DNA of 64,000 bases, taken from NCBI GenBank assembly GCA_043805435.1, contig JAZDHY010000044.1, positions 127,443 through 191,442 on the forward strand. The letters are read 5' to 3'. The translations under genes and the position numbers were made by a program. The DNA is from JAEXOD01 sp043805435 (lineage in GTDB: Bacteria; Bacteroidota; Ignavibacteria; Ignavibacteriales; Melioribacteraceae). The notes beneath the pieces are model-generated. The model was not told where the DNA came from, made no database searches, and saw nothing but the letters and a program-made list of their open reading frames with translations. This document shows, piece after piece, positions 1 through 8,349 of the stretch (position 1 is the stretch's first letter; each line of letters opens with the position of its first letter).

Positions 1-789
1 TAGTTCCCAGACCGGATTAATTGATTTAAAAGTCAATAGGAATTGTTTTTCGGAATCTGAAAGTGTTCCGTTTATTTCTTTTACGAGAGTTTCTCTTGTG
101 CTGATCAATTCACTCAATTCAACATTCTCATTAACCATACCGATAAATTCCTGTTCATAGATTTTTGTGATATCCAAAAAATTGGGATTTAATAATTCGT
201 TTATTGGACGGTTGTGACTGATAAGATAGACTATGAACGCCTTTCTTGTTTTATCGGTAATCCCTTCGTTCTCAAAAAGGAGTTTTATATCATAAATATC
301 TCTGGGGTGTTGTCGGTCCAAAGCAGCACATATCTTTCCTGCATAAAGTTCTTCTTTTACTAAAGATCTTGTTTTAAGTGATAACTCAAAAAGGTCTTTA
401 CCTTTTTTGCATAAATCATATTCGGTTGGTGGATAAACGGTTCCCCGAATAGTTAAGTTTGGTTCAATCTTTACAGTTGCGTTTTGTGCGTGTATAATCA
501 AACCTATGGTGTATATATCTAATAATTTCCTTTGACTTTGTGTACCATGAATTAATTTTAAAATATTCGCTTCAATATGCACCAATGATCTTGAAATATC
601 CTGTAATGATGTAGTCCTATCACTAAGCGGCAGATAAACCAAATCAATATCAACTGATAAACGCGGTAAATCTCTTACAAAAAAGTTAATTGCGGTTCCA
701 CCTTTTAAAGCAAAGATGTTTTGGTTATTAACGATTTGAAGAATTTTTAATAACAAAACAGATTGGTTAAAGTATAAACTATTATTCAT
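1..789 (-). CDS. AbiEii-type nucleotidyltransferase toxin (3' end cut by window edge)
   Basis: This gene reads on the minus strand from the ATG at 789-787 and stays open to base 1, so at least 263 residues are present and the C-terminus is missing. The early segment reads KGGTAINFF, then a short loop, then SVDIDL, which is the glycine-rich plus DxD signature of nucleotidyltransferase-fold AbiEii toxins. A later HPRDIYDIKLL segment matches the second conserved block of that family. AbiEii toxins are known to transfer nucleotides to target RNA and to cause abortive infection when released from control. The start overlaps the upstream antitoxin gene by 8 bases, the usual translationally coupled arrangement of type IV AbiE pairs. 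I am confident of the family; the actual target here is unknown. Confidence 0.85.
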   Translation of the reverse strand, partial: MNNSLYFNQSVLLLKILQIVNNQNIFALKGGTAINFFVRDLPRLSVDIDLVYLPLSDRTTSLQDISRSLVHIEANILKLIHGTQSQRKLLDIYTIGLIIHAQNATVKIEPNLTIRGTVYPPTEYDLCKKGKDLFELSLKTRSLVKEELYAGKICAALDRQHPRDIYDIKLLFENEGITDKTRKAFIVYLISHNRPINELLNPNFLDITKIYEQEFIGMVNENVELSELISTRETLVKEINGTLSDSEKQFLLTFKSINPVWEL

Positions 790-1534
790 AATCTTTCGGG
801 ATAGTTATGTTATACCTTTTATTTAATCTCCCGTTTTTTACTATCTCTCTTTTTCCGCTGCCAAGATTAATTTTAGTATGATTTAATTCATTGAACCAGC
901 CATGCCGGTGTTTTTCCGCAAGATATAAAAACAATCTTTTTGTTTTTATTGAATTACAGTTTTCCAAAAGAATTTGCAGAACATCGCCCCTTAACGTGGT
1001 TAGGGATTCCATTATTAAGCCGGCATTATCGAATGAATGAATTTTGGGAACTAAAAATAACATTTCCAGAATTGCTAATTCGGGAGAAGATATCTTTAGT
1101 GGTAGATTATTCACGGTTGCGGTTGAAAAAACAACAGGATTGTCATACCGGAAAACATTGGTACCGAAAAACTTTAAATCTTGCATCCATTGCTGTTTAG
1201 TATACCATTGAGGAAGCTTATCTGTTGCACTGCCAAATAATTCTATTTTATTTTGCTGTTGTGATATGAAATGCGAAAAACCTTTCAGTTCTAATGCAGT
1301 TATTGCTCCAACATGGATATAATTATCTGGTTGTTGTTGTAAACAATATAGTCCTCCCTGCCATCCGGTTATATCCCCTGATAGTTTATATGCTCCTCTG
1401 GCTAAAAGATTTATCCATCCCGAGTTTGCATAAACTTTTAATATCTGAGAACTATATCCCAATTCGTTAAGTTCACTGGTTGATTTAACAGTACCTTTTG
1501 GCCATTCCAATATGAGTTGGTTTATTTTTGTCAT
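782..1534 (-). CDS. AbiEi-type antitoxin / transcriptional regulator
   Basis: A 250-residue protein whose N-terminus looks like the AbiEi winged-helix domain: residues about 15-55 carry a helix-turn-helix (ELNELGYSSQILKVYANSGW) followed by a basic wing with ARGAYKL. The rest resembles the C-terminal antitoxin domain. In known AbiE systems this protein counters the AbiEii toxin without a stable complex and represses its own operon by binding inverted repeats. It is followed at once by the toxin gene with an 8-base overlap. A matching promoter and a perfect palindrome lie upstream at 1565-1637. Family assignment rests on residue pattern plus gene order, which together are strong. Confidence 0.85.
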   Translation of the reverse strand: MTKINQLILEWPKGTVKSTSELNELGYSSQILKVYANSGWINLLARGAYKLSGDITGWQGGLYCLQQQPDNYIHVGAITALELKGFSHFISQQQNKIELFGSATDKLPQWYTKQQWMQDLKFFGTNVFRYDNPVVFSTATVNNLPLKISSPELAILEMLFLVPKIHSFDNAGLIMESLTTLRGDVLQILLENCNSIKTKRLFLYLAEKHRHGWFNELNHTKINLGSGKREIVKNGRLNKRYNITIPKDYE

Positions 1535-1564
1535 AATTCATATATAATATATTGATTAAAAGCA

Positions 1565-1593
1565 ATTTATATAAACTAAAGGTTTATATAAAT
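1565..1593 (-). promoter_or_regulatory. Palindromic operator of the AbiE operon
   Basis: Two perfect 12-base inverted arms, ATTTATATAAAC at 1565-1576 and GTTTATATAAAT at 1582-1593, are separated by 5 bases. The site is 31 bases upstream of the antitoxin start and just downstream of the predicted transcription start. AbiEi proteins are known to autoregulate by binding inverted repeats in this location, so this is the best operator candidate. Binding itself is inferred. Confidence 0.6.
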
Positions 1594-1608
1594 ATGATTT
1601 TGTATATA

Positions 1609-1637
1609 AATATAAGCATTGATTATAAAAATAACAA
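1609..1637 (-). promoter_or_regulatory. Candidate promoter of the AbiE operon
   Basis: On the minus strand TTGTTA (1637-1632) is followed after exactly 17 bases by TATATT (1614-1609). Transcription would begin near 1602 and run straight into the palindrome at 1565-1593. The same -10 hexamer and spacing recur upstream of several other genes in this window. Confidence 0.5.
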
Positions 1638-1907
1638 TACCATAAACAGCTTTAAATTAAGTAAAATTTATAAAATTATATAATTGGGTTATTAATAATT
1701 ATTTGTAAAAGTTGTCTTAATAGTTATCAAACCATCATAATTTTTTTCCCTTCAACATTTACTCTGTTAGGTCCTTTAGATGAAAGAAATGATTCTATCT
1801 AATAGATGTGTATGAATTGACAGTGTACAATACAAATAAGTTGTTTTTAATTTTACTGAATATTTGTTTTGGATTTATCAGCTATCTTTTTAATATTTGT
1901 ATTATGA

Positions 1908-2933
1908 TTGTTGAATAATATTGGTGAAGTTTTGAAAAAAGTATTGGGTAAAGTTTTTTATTTTTTTGTTTTTATCTTTTTTGCGGCTAGTTTATTGTTA
2001 ATTGCACAAATAAAACCAAAAGTAAATATTGTTGGCGGTGATAATAATCCGGCATTAAAGAAAAAAATACAAAATGTTTTAGAAGTTAGCTTATTAGAAA
2101 TTAATAGAACACAAAAAGGCAAAGGGACTATTAGCGCACTTAAACCTTTTTTTACAGATGAAGCATTTAATGTTTTTAATGAGTTTGTTATCACAAACAA
2201 ACCATATACCGCACGTAAAACTTACCAACCTCAAATGATTGAAAGAAATAACGGAAATGCTTTTGACATTAGAAGTATTTCATTAAAGGTAGATGTGGGG
2301 GATTCGGAAAATAGTGATACACAAAATTTGGTTTTTAGTTTTAATAAGTCCGGGGTAATAAACTCTGTACGGATTGTGCTGCCTAATTACGATTATCAAT
2401 CAATAATTGCTCAAGGAACTTCTCAAGTTGATTCTGCTATGCGCGGGCAAATATTGGATTTTATAGAACAGTTCAGAATGGCTTATAATACTAAAGATAT
2501 AAATTTCCTTAAAAAAGTATATTCCGATGATGCTTTAATAATTACCGGTACTATGATAACTGAAAAAAAAGAAACTAATGAAATGCTTCAAAAATCTTTT
2601 TTAAGTAAAAGCAAAATCAGACTGGTTCAACAAACGAAAGAAGAATATATTGATAAACTGGTAAATAAAATTTTTAAGTTTAACAAGTATCTTAACATTA
2701 GATTTGAAGAATTACAGATTATTCAACACGAAAAATATCCTTATATTTACGGTGTTTCGTGCTGGCAGCATTGGAATACTTCAACTTATTCCGATAAAGG
2801 TTATTTGTTTTTAATGATGGATTTTAAAAATATTAACGAACCTGTAATTCATGTACGTACATGGCAGCCAAAAGCATTTGAGGAAGACGAAAGTTATATA
2901 AGTTTGTACGATTTTGATGTTGTGGCTTATTAG
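1908..2933 (+). CDS. Membrane-anchored protein of unknown function
   Basis: A 341-residue protein with one hydrophobic segment at residues about 14-36 (FYFFVFIFFAASLLLIAQ) and a long soluble part that should lie outside the cytoplasm. Residues about 180-215 (DFIEQFRMAYNTKDINFLKKVYSDDALI) resemble the start of NTF2-like or SnoaL-like domains, a cone-shaped fold found in many unrelated proteins. The only in-frame starts are TTG codons at 1908 and 1911; an ATG at 1904 is out of frame and closes immediately. No clear Shine-Dalgarno sequence is seen. It stands alone and is convergent with the aminotransferase gene. I do not recognise a function. Confidence 0.6.
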   Translation: MLNNIGEVLKKVLGKVFYFFVFIFFAASLLLIAQIKPKVNIVGGDNNPALKKKIQNVLEVSLLEINRTQKGKGTISALKPFFTDEAFNVFNEFVITNKPYTARKTYQPQMIERNNGNAFDIRSISLKVDVGDSENSDTQNLVFSFNKSGVINSVRIVLPNYDYQSIIAQGTSQVDSAMRGQILDFIEQFRMAYNTKDINFLKKVYSDDALIITGTMITEKKETNEMLQKSFLSKSKIRLVQQTKEEYIDKLVNKIFKFNKYLNIRFEELQIIQHEKYPYIYGVSCWQHWNTSTYSDKGYLFLMMDFKNINEPVIHVRTWQPKAFEEDESYISLYDFDVVAY

Positions 2934-3125
2934 TGATTAGAAACTAGTGATTAGAAAATAGAGACTAGAAATTAAAAATTAGAAACTAGTGATAAGTGTT
3001 AATGAAATAAATACTTATCACTAATTATTAGCTACAAATCACTAATCTTTAACTACTAATCACTATTCACTTGTCACTAGTCACTAGTCACTAATCACTA
3101 GTCACTAATTACTAGTTACTAAAAA
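2934..3125. repeat. Degenerate TAGTGATTAG / TCACTAGT repeat tract
   Basis: The whole interval between two convergent genes consists of variants of a 7 to 10 base word. The left part (2934-2998) has CTAGTGATTAGAAA-type units and the right part (3020-3120) has their reverse complements (TCACTAGTCACTAATCA). The tract can therefore fold into a long imperfect hairpin on either strand and could serve as a bidirectional terminator. No protein coding is evident. Confidence 0.7.
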
Positions 3126-4337
3126 TTATTTGCCGTATTTATCAACATATCTTTTGAAAAACTCGGTAATGTTACGATACGATTTTTCCAAAGTTTTTTC
3201 ATCCGGTAAAAATACAACTCTAAAATGTTGTGTGCCCGGTTTTTGACCAAATCCCGATCCCGGTACAACAACAACTCCTGTTTCTTTAATCAGTTCCGAA
3301 ACAAAGTGGCTATCGGGATGTGATATATGCAAACGAGGGAAAGCGTAAAAAGCACCTTCGGGTTTAACACAGCTAATTCCTTCAAATGAATTTAACATTT
3401 CAAAAGTAATATTTCTGCGGCGTGTTAATTTTTCCATTGCTTCCGTTAAATGACTTTGATCACCTTCCAAAGCAATTTTGATACCGTATTGTTCAGGATG
3501 ATTAGCAGAAAGACGTGAACGTAATAATCTGTTTATTGCTTCAATGTAATCACTTAATACCGATCTGTTGCCGCTGATTACACCCCAGCCGATTCTAAAA
3601 CCGGGAACGATATAATTTTTAGATAATCCGCCAAAAGTGATAACGGGAACTTCACTATTTAAGGAAGCGATTGATACTAGTTTTTTATCATCAAAAAGTA
3701 ATTTGTCATAAATTTCGTCTGCAAAAATTACTAAATTATGTTTAATAGCCAAATCAATAATCTGGCGAATAATTACTTCGCTGCAATTTGAACCTGTTGG
3801 ATTATTAGGGTTAATTAAAATTATTGCTTTTGTTTTGTCATTAATTTTCTTTTTAATATCTTCTACATCCGGCTGCCATCCATTTTCCTCATCTAAATAA
3901 TAGGGATTTTCCATCATCTGCAATTTGCTGGAAATAGCAGTGTATAAAGGATAACCGGGAGTAGGAGTTAATACGTTTTCGCCTTCGTTAACTAATGCAG
4001 TTAAACAAATATCAATAGCTTCGCTGGCACCGGTAGTAACAAAAACATCCTGAATGTTGCTTATTCCTTTTCTTTCAGCTTCGCGTGCAATTGCATCAAC
4101 AGCTTCTTTAATTCCCGATGAAGGCGAATAACCGTTTAAATTTTTTAACATTGCCTGGTGTGTAGCTTCAATAATGTGTTTTGGGGTTTGGAAATCGTAA
4201 AGATTTGGATCTCCAATATTAAGATATAACATCTCTTTGCCTGTTTTTGCTACTTCGTTAGCTAATACAATAATATCTCTCACGGCATAACGGATATTAT
4301 CCGTTCTAACAGCGGGTCTTATTACAAAATCACTCAT
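3126..4337 (-). CDS. AlaT/AlaA-like pyridoxal-phosphate aminotransferase (class I/II)
   Basis: A 403-residue fold-type I aminotransferase. Landmarks are NIGDPNLYDF near the N-terminus, the PNNPTGSNCS substrate and cofactor loop, FADEIYDKLL with the pyridine-ring aspartate, and GGLSKNYIVPGFRIGW holding the Schiff-base lysine. The overall pattern is very close to the glutamate-pyruvate aminotransferase AlaA/AlaT group, which makes alanine from pyruvate. Substrate within this superfamily cannot be fixed from motifs alone, so aspartate or broad specificity remains possible. It is transcribed alone on the minus strand. A weak TTGATT-N17-TAATTT match lies upstream, too weak to list separately. Confidence 0.85.
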   Translation of the reverse strand: MSDFVIRPAVRTDNIRYAVRDIIVLANEVAKTGKEMLYLNIGDPNLYDFQTPKHIIEATHQAMLKNLNGYSPSSGIKEAVDAIAREAERKGISNIQDVFVTTGASEAIDICLTALVNEGENVLTPTPGYPLYTAISSKLQMMENPYYLDEENGWQPDVEDIKKKINDKTKAIILINPNNPTGSNCSEVIIRQIIDLAIKHNLVIFADEIYDKLLFDDKKLVSIASLNSEVPVITFGGLSKNYIVPGFRIGWGVISGNRSVLSDYIEAINRLLRSRLSANHPEQYGIKIALEGDQSHLTEAMEKLTRRRNITFEMLNSFEGISCVKPEGAFYAFPRLHISHPDSHFVSELIKETGVVVVPGSGFGQKPGTQHFRVVFLPDEKTLEKSYRNITEFFKRYVDKYGK

Positions 4338-4703
4338 TTTTAATCTCCAAAATGTATAAATTTATCTTATTAAAATTAATTATAATTGCTGTTAGAATCA
4401 ATAGAATTTAAAATGATAGTTTGTGATAAATGGTTAGCATAATTATAATTAAAAAGCACGATATATTACGGTTGTTACTATCAAACAAAATCTTCAAATT
4501 TCTGATACCCATTCCTTTGGTTTTGTTAAAATGAACCCATTCTTTTTTACTACTTCATCGCTAAATTGACTATCGGCTAATTTTTTCCTTCCAATTGTCA
4601 AATATCCTCTTGATACTGCGGCAACTGATGAATTATGCCTTTTGCAGACTGTTTGAAAATTGGGGATAAATATTAAATTACGGCTATTTGGCATAAAAAA
4701 TCA
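4338..4703. other. Non-coding stretch upstream of the aminotransferase gene
   Basis: This is AT-rich sequence with the 5' leader of the aminotransferase at its left end. A 66-codon minus-strand open frame lies at 4494-4694, but it shows no recognisable domain, so I do not call it a gene. Nothing else can be supported. Confidence 0.4.
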
Positions 4704-4773
4704 TGTCACCCCGATGGGGTTTTTACCATTGTTTTTCTGTTTTTGCTATAATAATGTCATCCCTACGGGATTA
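4704..4773. repeat. Dispersed REP-like element, short copy
   Basis: The element begins TGTCACCCC-gat-GGGGT, runs through a T-rich stretch ending GCTATAATAATG, and ends TCATCCCTACGGGATTA. The same order (TGTCACCC hairpin, T-rich spacer, TATAAT, TTTCATCC-GGGATT hairpin) occurs at 17639 and 19287, so this is a one-armed member of the same repeat family. Each end contains a small palindrome. Confidence 0.7.
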
Positions 4774-4974
4774 TCTTATGCCTTGTAACATATTTTAATA
4801 CAAGGCTTTAACGTATATTAATTTCACATAAGCATTTCGGAGAAGTGCCCTGTTTGTAACCAAATGCGCCACCACAAATCCCCGGCATGACAGCACCGTG
4901 CAGCGTGTGTTTTATCAAATCCTGCTATTTTTTTAATTTTAACATGATGAAATGCAACAAAAACTCTTTTGTCC

Positions 4975-5003
4975 TTGACTAAGCCATTTTATTCGCCTAT
5001 ATT
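4975..5003 (+). promoter_or_regulatory. Candidate promoter of a small RNA
   Basis: TTGACT at 4975-4980 and TATATT at 4998-5003 are separated by exactly 17 bases. No protein gene starts within 300 bases downstream; the only structure that follows is a pair of hairpins ending in an intrinsic terminator at 5072. This -10 hexamer matches the ones ahead of rpsL, the tRNA cluster and the M16 gene. Confidence 0.55.
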
Positions 5004-5009
5004 TAAGTC

Positions 5010-5072
5010 TTAAACATCATCAAAGATAGCATCTTTGATCTGACATCCCGCTTCTGCGGGATGTTTCTTTTT
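5010..5072 (+). ncRNA. Candidate small RNA with two hairpins
   Basis: A transcript from the promoter at 4975-5003 would start near 5010. It would contain a perfect 9-bp hairpin with a 3-base loop (arms 5019-5027 and 5031-5039) and then a perfect 9-bp GC-rich hairpin with a 4-base loop (arms 5043-5051 and 5056-5064) followed by a T-rich tail. The second hairpin is a typical intrinsic terminator. The product would be about 63 nucleotides. No known RNA family is recognised. It could instead be a dispersed repeat that happens to carry a promoter-like sequence. Confidence 0.4.
5043..5072 (+). terminator. Intrinsic terminator
   Basis: The arms ACATCCCGC and GCGGGATGT enclose a TTCT loop and are followed by TTCTTTTT. 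There is no upstream plus-strand gene within 2 kb, so the structure only makes sense for a short local transcript. Confidence 0.65.
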
Positions 5073-5320
5073 AAATATAATTCCCTTTATTAGTCCATTT
5101 TATACCAAATTTTGCTTAATAACCTTCAATTTATAATCAGACCAATACAAATTCGGCAAAAACATCAATAAATGATTCACAATAAAATAATTAATTTGAC
5201 AGAATGCTCGCTTCAATTTTGTTCTAATTATTATTCAATCTATTCACAAAACAAAATTAATAAAATATTTTTACTTTAGTAAAATAAATAATTTCATAAG
5301 TCCAAATCGGAATACATTTC

Positions 5321-5349
5321 TTGCTTAGAATATAAGGTTTATCTATATT
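5321..5349 (+). promoter_or_regulatory. Candidate promoter of the M16-nuoGHI-yifB operon
   Basis: TTGCTT at 5321-5326 and TATATT at 5344-5349 have a 17-base spacer. The predicted start near 5356 leaves a 15-base leader before the ATG at 5371. Because the downstream genes are separated by 10 to 26 bases, it may drive all six genes to yifB. Confidence 0.55.
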
Positions 5350-5370
5350 TAAAGTTTAAAATTATATAAT

Positions 5371-6633
5371 ATGAGATATGAAGTGTTTAATTATAAAATA
5401 ACTGAACTTGAAAGCGGAATTAAAATAATAACTGAAAATGTTCCTTATGTTAAATCTTTTGCGCTTGGTTTTTGGTTTGATGCGGGCAGCAGAGATGAAA
5501 ATGCGGAAAATAATGGAATTTGCCATTTTTTAGAACATATGTTGTTTAAAGGTACAAAAAAACGTTCCTCAAAAAGGATATCGGAAGAAATTGAATCACT
5601 TGGCGGTTATTTAAATGCATTTACTTCAAAAGAACACACTTGTTTTTACGGAAGAGGGCTGGGACAATATTTTGGATATACTTTTGATGTTTTGGCGGAC
5701 ATGGTTCAAAATTCTTCATTTAAAGACAGCGAGATAAAAAAGGAAGCAAATGTAATTGTTGATGAATTAAATGATGTTGAAGACTCACCGGAAGAATTGA
5801 TATTTGAAAAATTTGAAGAAGAAGTGTATAAAGAAAATTCGCTGCGTTTTCAGATTTTAGGAACTGAAAAAAATATACTTAAATTTAGGCATGATGATTT
5901 TGTTGAACATAGTAAAAAAATGTATAATCCTGCAAATATGTATATTATATCTGCCGGAGCTGTTGAACATGAAAAAGTTGTTGCACTTACCGAAAAATAT
6001 TTAAAGAATATGACAAGCGAAAAACAGCAAAAAAGAGAAGAAGTAAAAACCAAAAAAGCAGGCAATATTCAAGTTGTAAAAGATATTCAGCAAGTACATT
6101 TGTTAATGGGAAAACCTACATATGGTTATACAAATCCCTTACGTATGAAAGTAAATGTTCTGTCACATATACTTGGTGAAACAAGCAGTTCGAGACTATT
6201 TCAAAGATTACGCGAAAAAAACGGTATTGCATATCAAATTAATTCATTTTTAAATTCATTTTCCGATTTATCAACATTTGGAGTTTATCTTTCTACTAAC
6301 GAAAAATCTATTGAAAAAGCAAATGCGTTAATTAAGGACGAACTAAAAAAAATGCGTGAAAAATTAGTTAGCGAGACTGAATTAAAGCGGGCAAAAGAAT
6401 ATATAAAAGGAAGTATGATAATGGGTTTGGAGAGTATGAATAATAGAATTTCCAGAATGGCAAACTCTATTATTTATTATGGAAGAATTAAGAGCATGGA
6501 GGAAACTATTCAGGCTATAGATTGTGTTACTAAAGAAGAGATTATTGAAGCTGCACAAACAGAGCTTGATGAAAACAATATGATAAAAGTAGTTATCAGC
6601 TCCAAAGATCTTCTTAAAAAATTTGAAAATTGA
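5371..6633 (+). CDS. M16 family zinc metallopeptidase
   Basis: A 420-residue single-unit member of the insulinase/processing peptidase family. The inverted zinc motif HxxEH is at residues 52-56 in GICHFLEHMLFKGT, and the downstream acidic segment (KKEANVIVDELNDVEDSPEE, about 125-145) supplies the third metal ligand expected for the family. The C-terminal half includes the conserved R/Y region near LGETSSSRLFQRLREKNGIAY. Such bacterial proteases (PqqL, YmxG and similar) degrade or process peptides; the substrate here is unknown. There is no signal peptide, so a cytoplasmic location is likely. It is the first gene of an apparent operon, 26 bases before nuoG. Confidence 0.9.
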   Translation: MRYEVFNYKITELESGIKIITENVPYVKSFALGFWFDAGSRDENAENNGICHFLEHMLFKGTKKRSSKRISEEIESLGGYLNAFTSKEHTCFYGRGLGQYFGYTFDVLADMVQNSSFKDSEIKKEANVIVDELNDVEDSPEELIFEKFEEEVYKENSLRFQILGTEKNILKFRHDDFVEHSKKMYNPANMYIISAGAVEHEKVVALTEKYLKNMTSEKQQKREEVKTKKAGNIQVVKDIQQVHLLMGKPTYGYTNPLRMKVNVLSHILGETSSSRLFQRLREKNGIAYQINSFLNSFSDLSTFGVYLSTNEKSIEKANALIKDELKKMREKLVSETELKRAKEYIKGSMIMGLESMNNRISRMANSIIYYGRIKSMEETIQAIDCVTKEEIIEAAQTELDENNMIKVVISSKDLLKKFEN

Positions 6634-6659
6634 AAATACGACGAGGATAAATAAATTTA

Positions 6660-8336
6660 ATGGGAAAGCTGAAAATTAATGATAAGGAAATAGAGTTTAA
6701 ACCTAATCAAACGATTATTGAAGTTGCAGCAGAAAACGGAATAGACATACCTCATTTTTGTTGGCACCCAAGTTTAAGTGTGTCCGGTAACTGCCGGATG
6801 TGTTTAGTGGAAGTTGAAAAAATGCCCAAATTAGTTATTGCCTGTTCAACTTTTGCTGCTGACGGTATGGTGGTAAATACGGATTCACCTAAATCTATTC
6901 AAGCAAGAAAATCAGTTATGGAGTTTATTTTAATAAATCATCCGTTAGACTGTCCTATTTGCGATGAAGCGGGTGAATGTAAATTGCAAGATTATTCGTA
7001 TCAACATAGTATTGGTGAAAGCAGATTTGTTGAAGAAAAACAACACAAAGAAAAAAGAGTATCGTTAGGGCCGACAATTATGTTTGATGGCGAAAGGTGT
7101 ATTTCTTGCTCAAGATGTATTCGTTTTTCCGATGAAGTTGCAAAAAAAAATCAGCTTACTTTTGTTAAAAGGGGTGATAGAGTTACAATTACTACATTCC
7201 CGGGTGAAGAATTTGATAATGATTATACATTAAACACAATAGATATTTGTCCGGTTGGTGCTTTAACCGGTAAAGATTTTAGATTTAAATCCCGCGTTTG
7301 GGAAATGTCATCAACAGAATCAATTTGTACAGGCTGTTCAACAGGCTGTAACACAGAAATTTGGGTAAGAAATAATGAAATTTTGCGTCTTACCCCGCGG
7401 CATAACGAAAATGTAAATAAATTTTGGATGTGCGATAAAGGAAGATTAAACACTTTTAAATTTGTTAATGATAAAACACGTCTTGACGGTTGTTTATTAC
7501 GCAAAAACAATATACTTGAAAAAGCCGAATGGAATGATTCGATTAATGAAGTTTATAACCAGTTAAAAAAATACAAAAACGATGAAATAGCATTTATTGG
7601 AAGTTCGTTTGTTACTTTGGAAGATAGTTATGCAATGCAAAAATTTGCAAAAATATTAGGTGTAGATAATATTGTTGTTCCCGAACATGTAATACAGGGC
7701 GATTGTGATGATATTTTAATTAAAGAAGATAAAACACCCAATAAACTTGGCACAGAGCTTTTAGGATTAAAAAATGGTAGCAAAAATATAGGTTTTGATG
7801 ATATTGTAAAATTGATTGATGAAGAAAAAATTAAAGCTGTTGTTATAACGGATGAATATATTGATGTTAAATTAGCCGAAAATATATTTCCAAAATTAAA
7901 ATCTTTAATTGTAATTGCAAGCAGCAGCTCGCCATTTACAAAAATAGCAACTGTGGTTTTATCTGCTTCAACATATGCTGAAAAAAATGGCACATTTGTT
8001 AATTTTAACGGAATGGTTCAAAGATTAAATCCTGCCGTTACTACTATTGAAGGTGATAGAGCACTTGATAACTTAAATATGAGCAGATGGGATAAATTTG
8101 GCACCAAATATGATAAATGGTTACAAGGGAAAAAATTTGATGCAAAACCAATTTGGCAAATATTTGTTAAACTTTCAAATTTGACAAATAATAAATTTAA
8201 ATATAATTTAGCCGAAGAAGTATTTGCCGATATTGCAAAAAATGTTAAAGCCTTTGAAGGAATGGATTATGATAAAATTGGAAACAAAGGTGCAAAAATT
8301 AAAAATATTGAAAAATTACTAATCAAATCAGTATAG
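6660..8336 (+). CDS. nuoG: NADH-quinone oxidoreductase subunit G
   Basis: A 558-residue iron-sulfur subunit of respiratory complex I. The N-terminal 2Fe-2S domain has C34, C45, C48 and C62. The next cluster has H94, C98, C101 and C107, and a third 4Fe-4S site uses C147, C150, C153 and C197. A CxxCxxxC motif at 223-230 with C258 supplies ligands for the optional N7 cluster of the molybdopterin-oxidoreductase-like domain. The protein is shorter than the roughly 900-residue enterobacterial NuoG, so the C-terminal molybdopterin-like part is reduced. It transfers electrons from the NADH module toward the quinone arm. It is followed after 13 bases by nuoH. Confidence 0.93.
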   Translation: MGKLKINDKEIEFKPNQTIIEVAAENGIDIPHFCWHPSLSVSGNCRMCLVEVEKMPKLVIACSTFAADGMVVNTDSPKSIQARKSVMEFILINHPLDCPICDEAGECKLQDYSYQHSIGESRFVEEKQHKEKRVSLGPTIMFDGERCISCSRCIRFSDEVAKKNQLTFVKRGDRVTITTFPGEEFDNDYTLNTIDICPVGALTGKDFRFKSRVWEMSSTESICTGCSTGCNTEIWVRNNEILRLTPRHNENVNKFWMCDKGRLNTFKFVNDKTRLDGCLLRKNNILEKAEWNDSINEVYNQLKKYKNDEIAFIGSSFVTLEDSYAMQKFAKILGVDNIVVPEHVIQGDCDDILIKEDKTPNKLGTELLGLKNGSKNIGFDDIVKLIDEEKIKAVVITDEYIDVKLAENIFPKLKSLIVIASSSSPFTKIATVVLSASTYAEKNGTFVNFNGMVQRLNPAVTTIEGDRALDNLNMSRWDKFGTKYDKWLQGKKFDAKPIWQIFVKLSNLTNNKFKYNLAEEVFADIAKNVKAFEGMDYDKIGNKGAKIKNIEKLLIKSV

Positions 8337-8349
8337 AGGTTCCGGTAAA

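Noticed and set aside
1817..1845. TTGACA at 1817 as a promoter for the gene at 1908
   Set aside because: No -10-like hexamer occurs at 16 to 18 bases; the sequence there is GTTGTT.
4494..4694. 66-codon minus-strand frame upstream of the aminotransferase
   Set aside because: It shows no recognisable domain and ends near a repeat element. Its composition is ordinary and no neighbour supports it.
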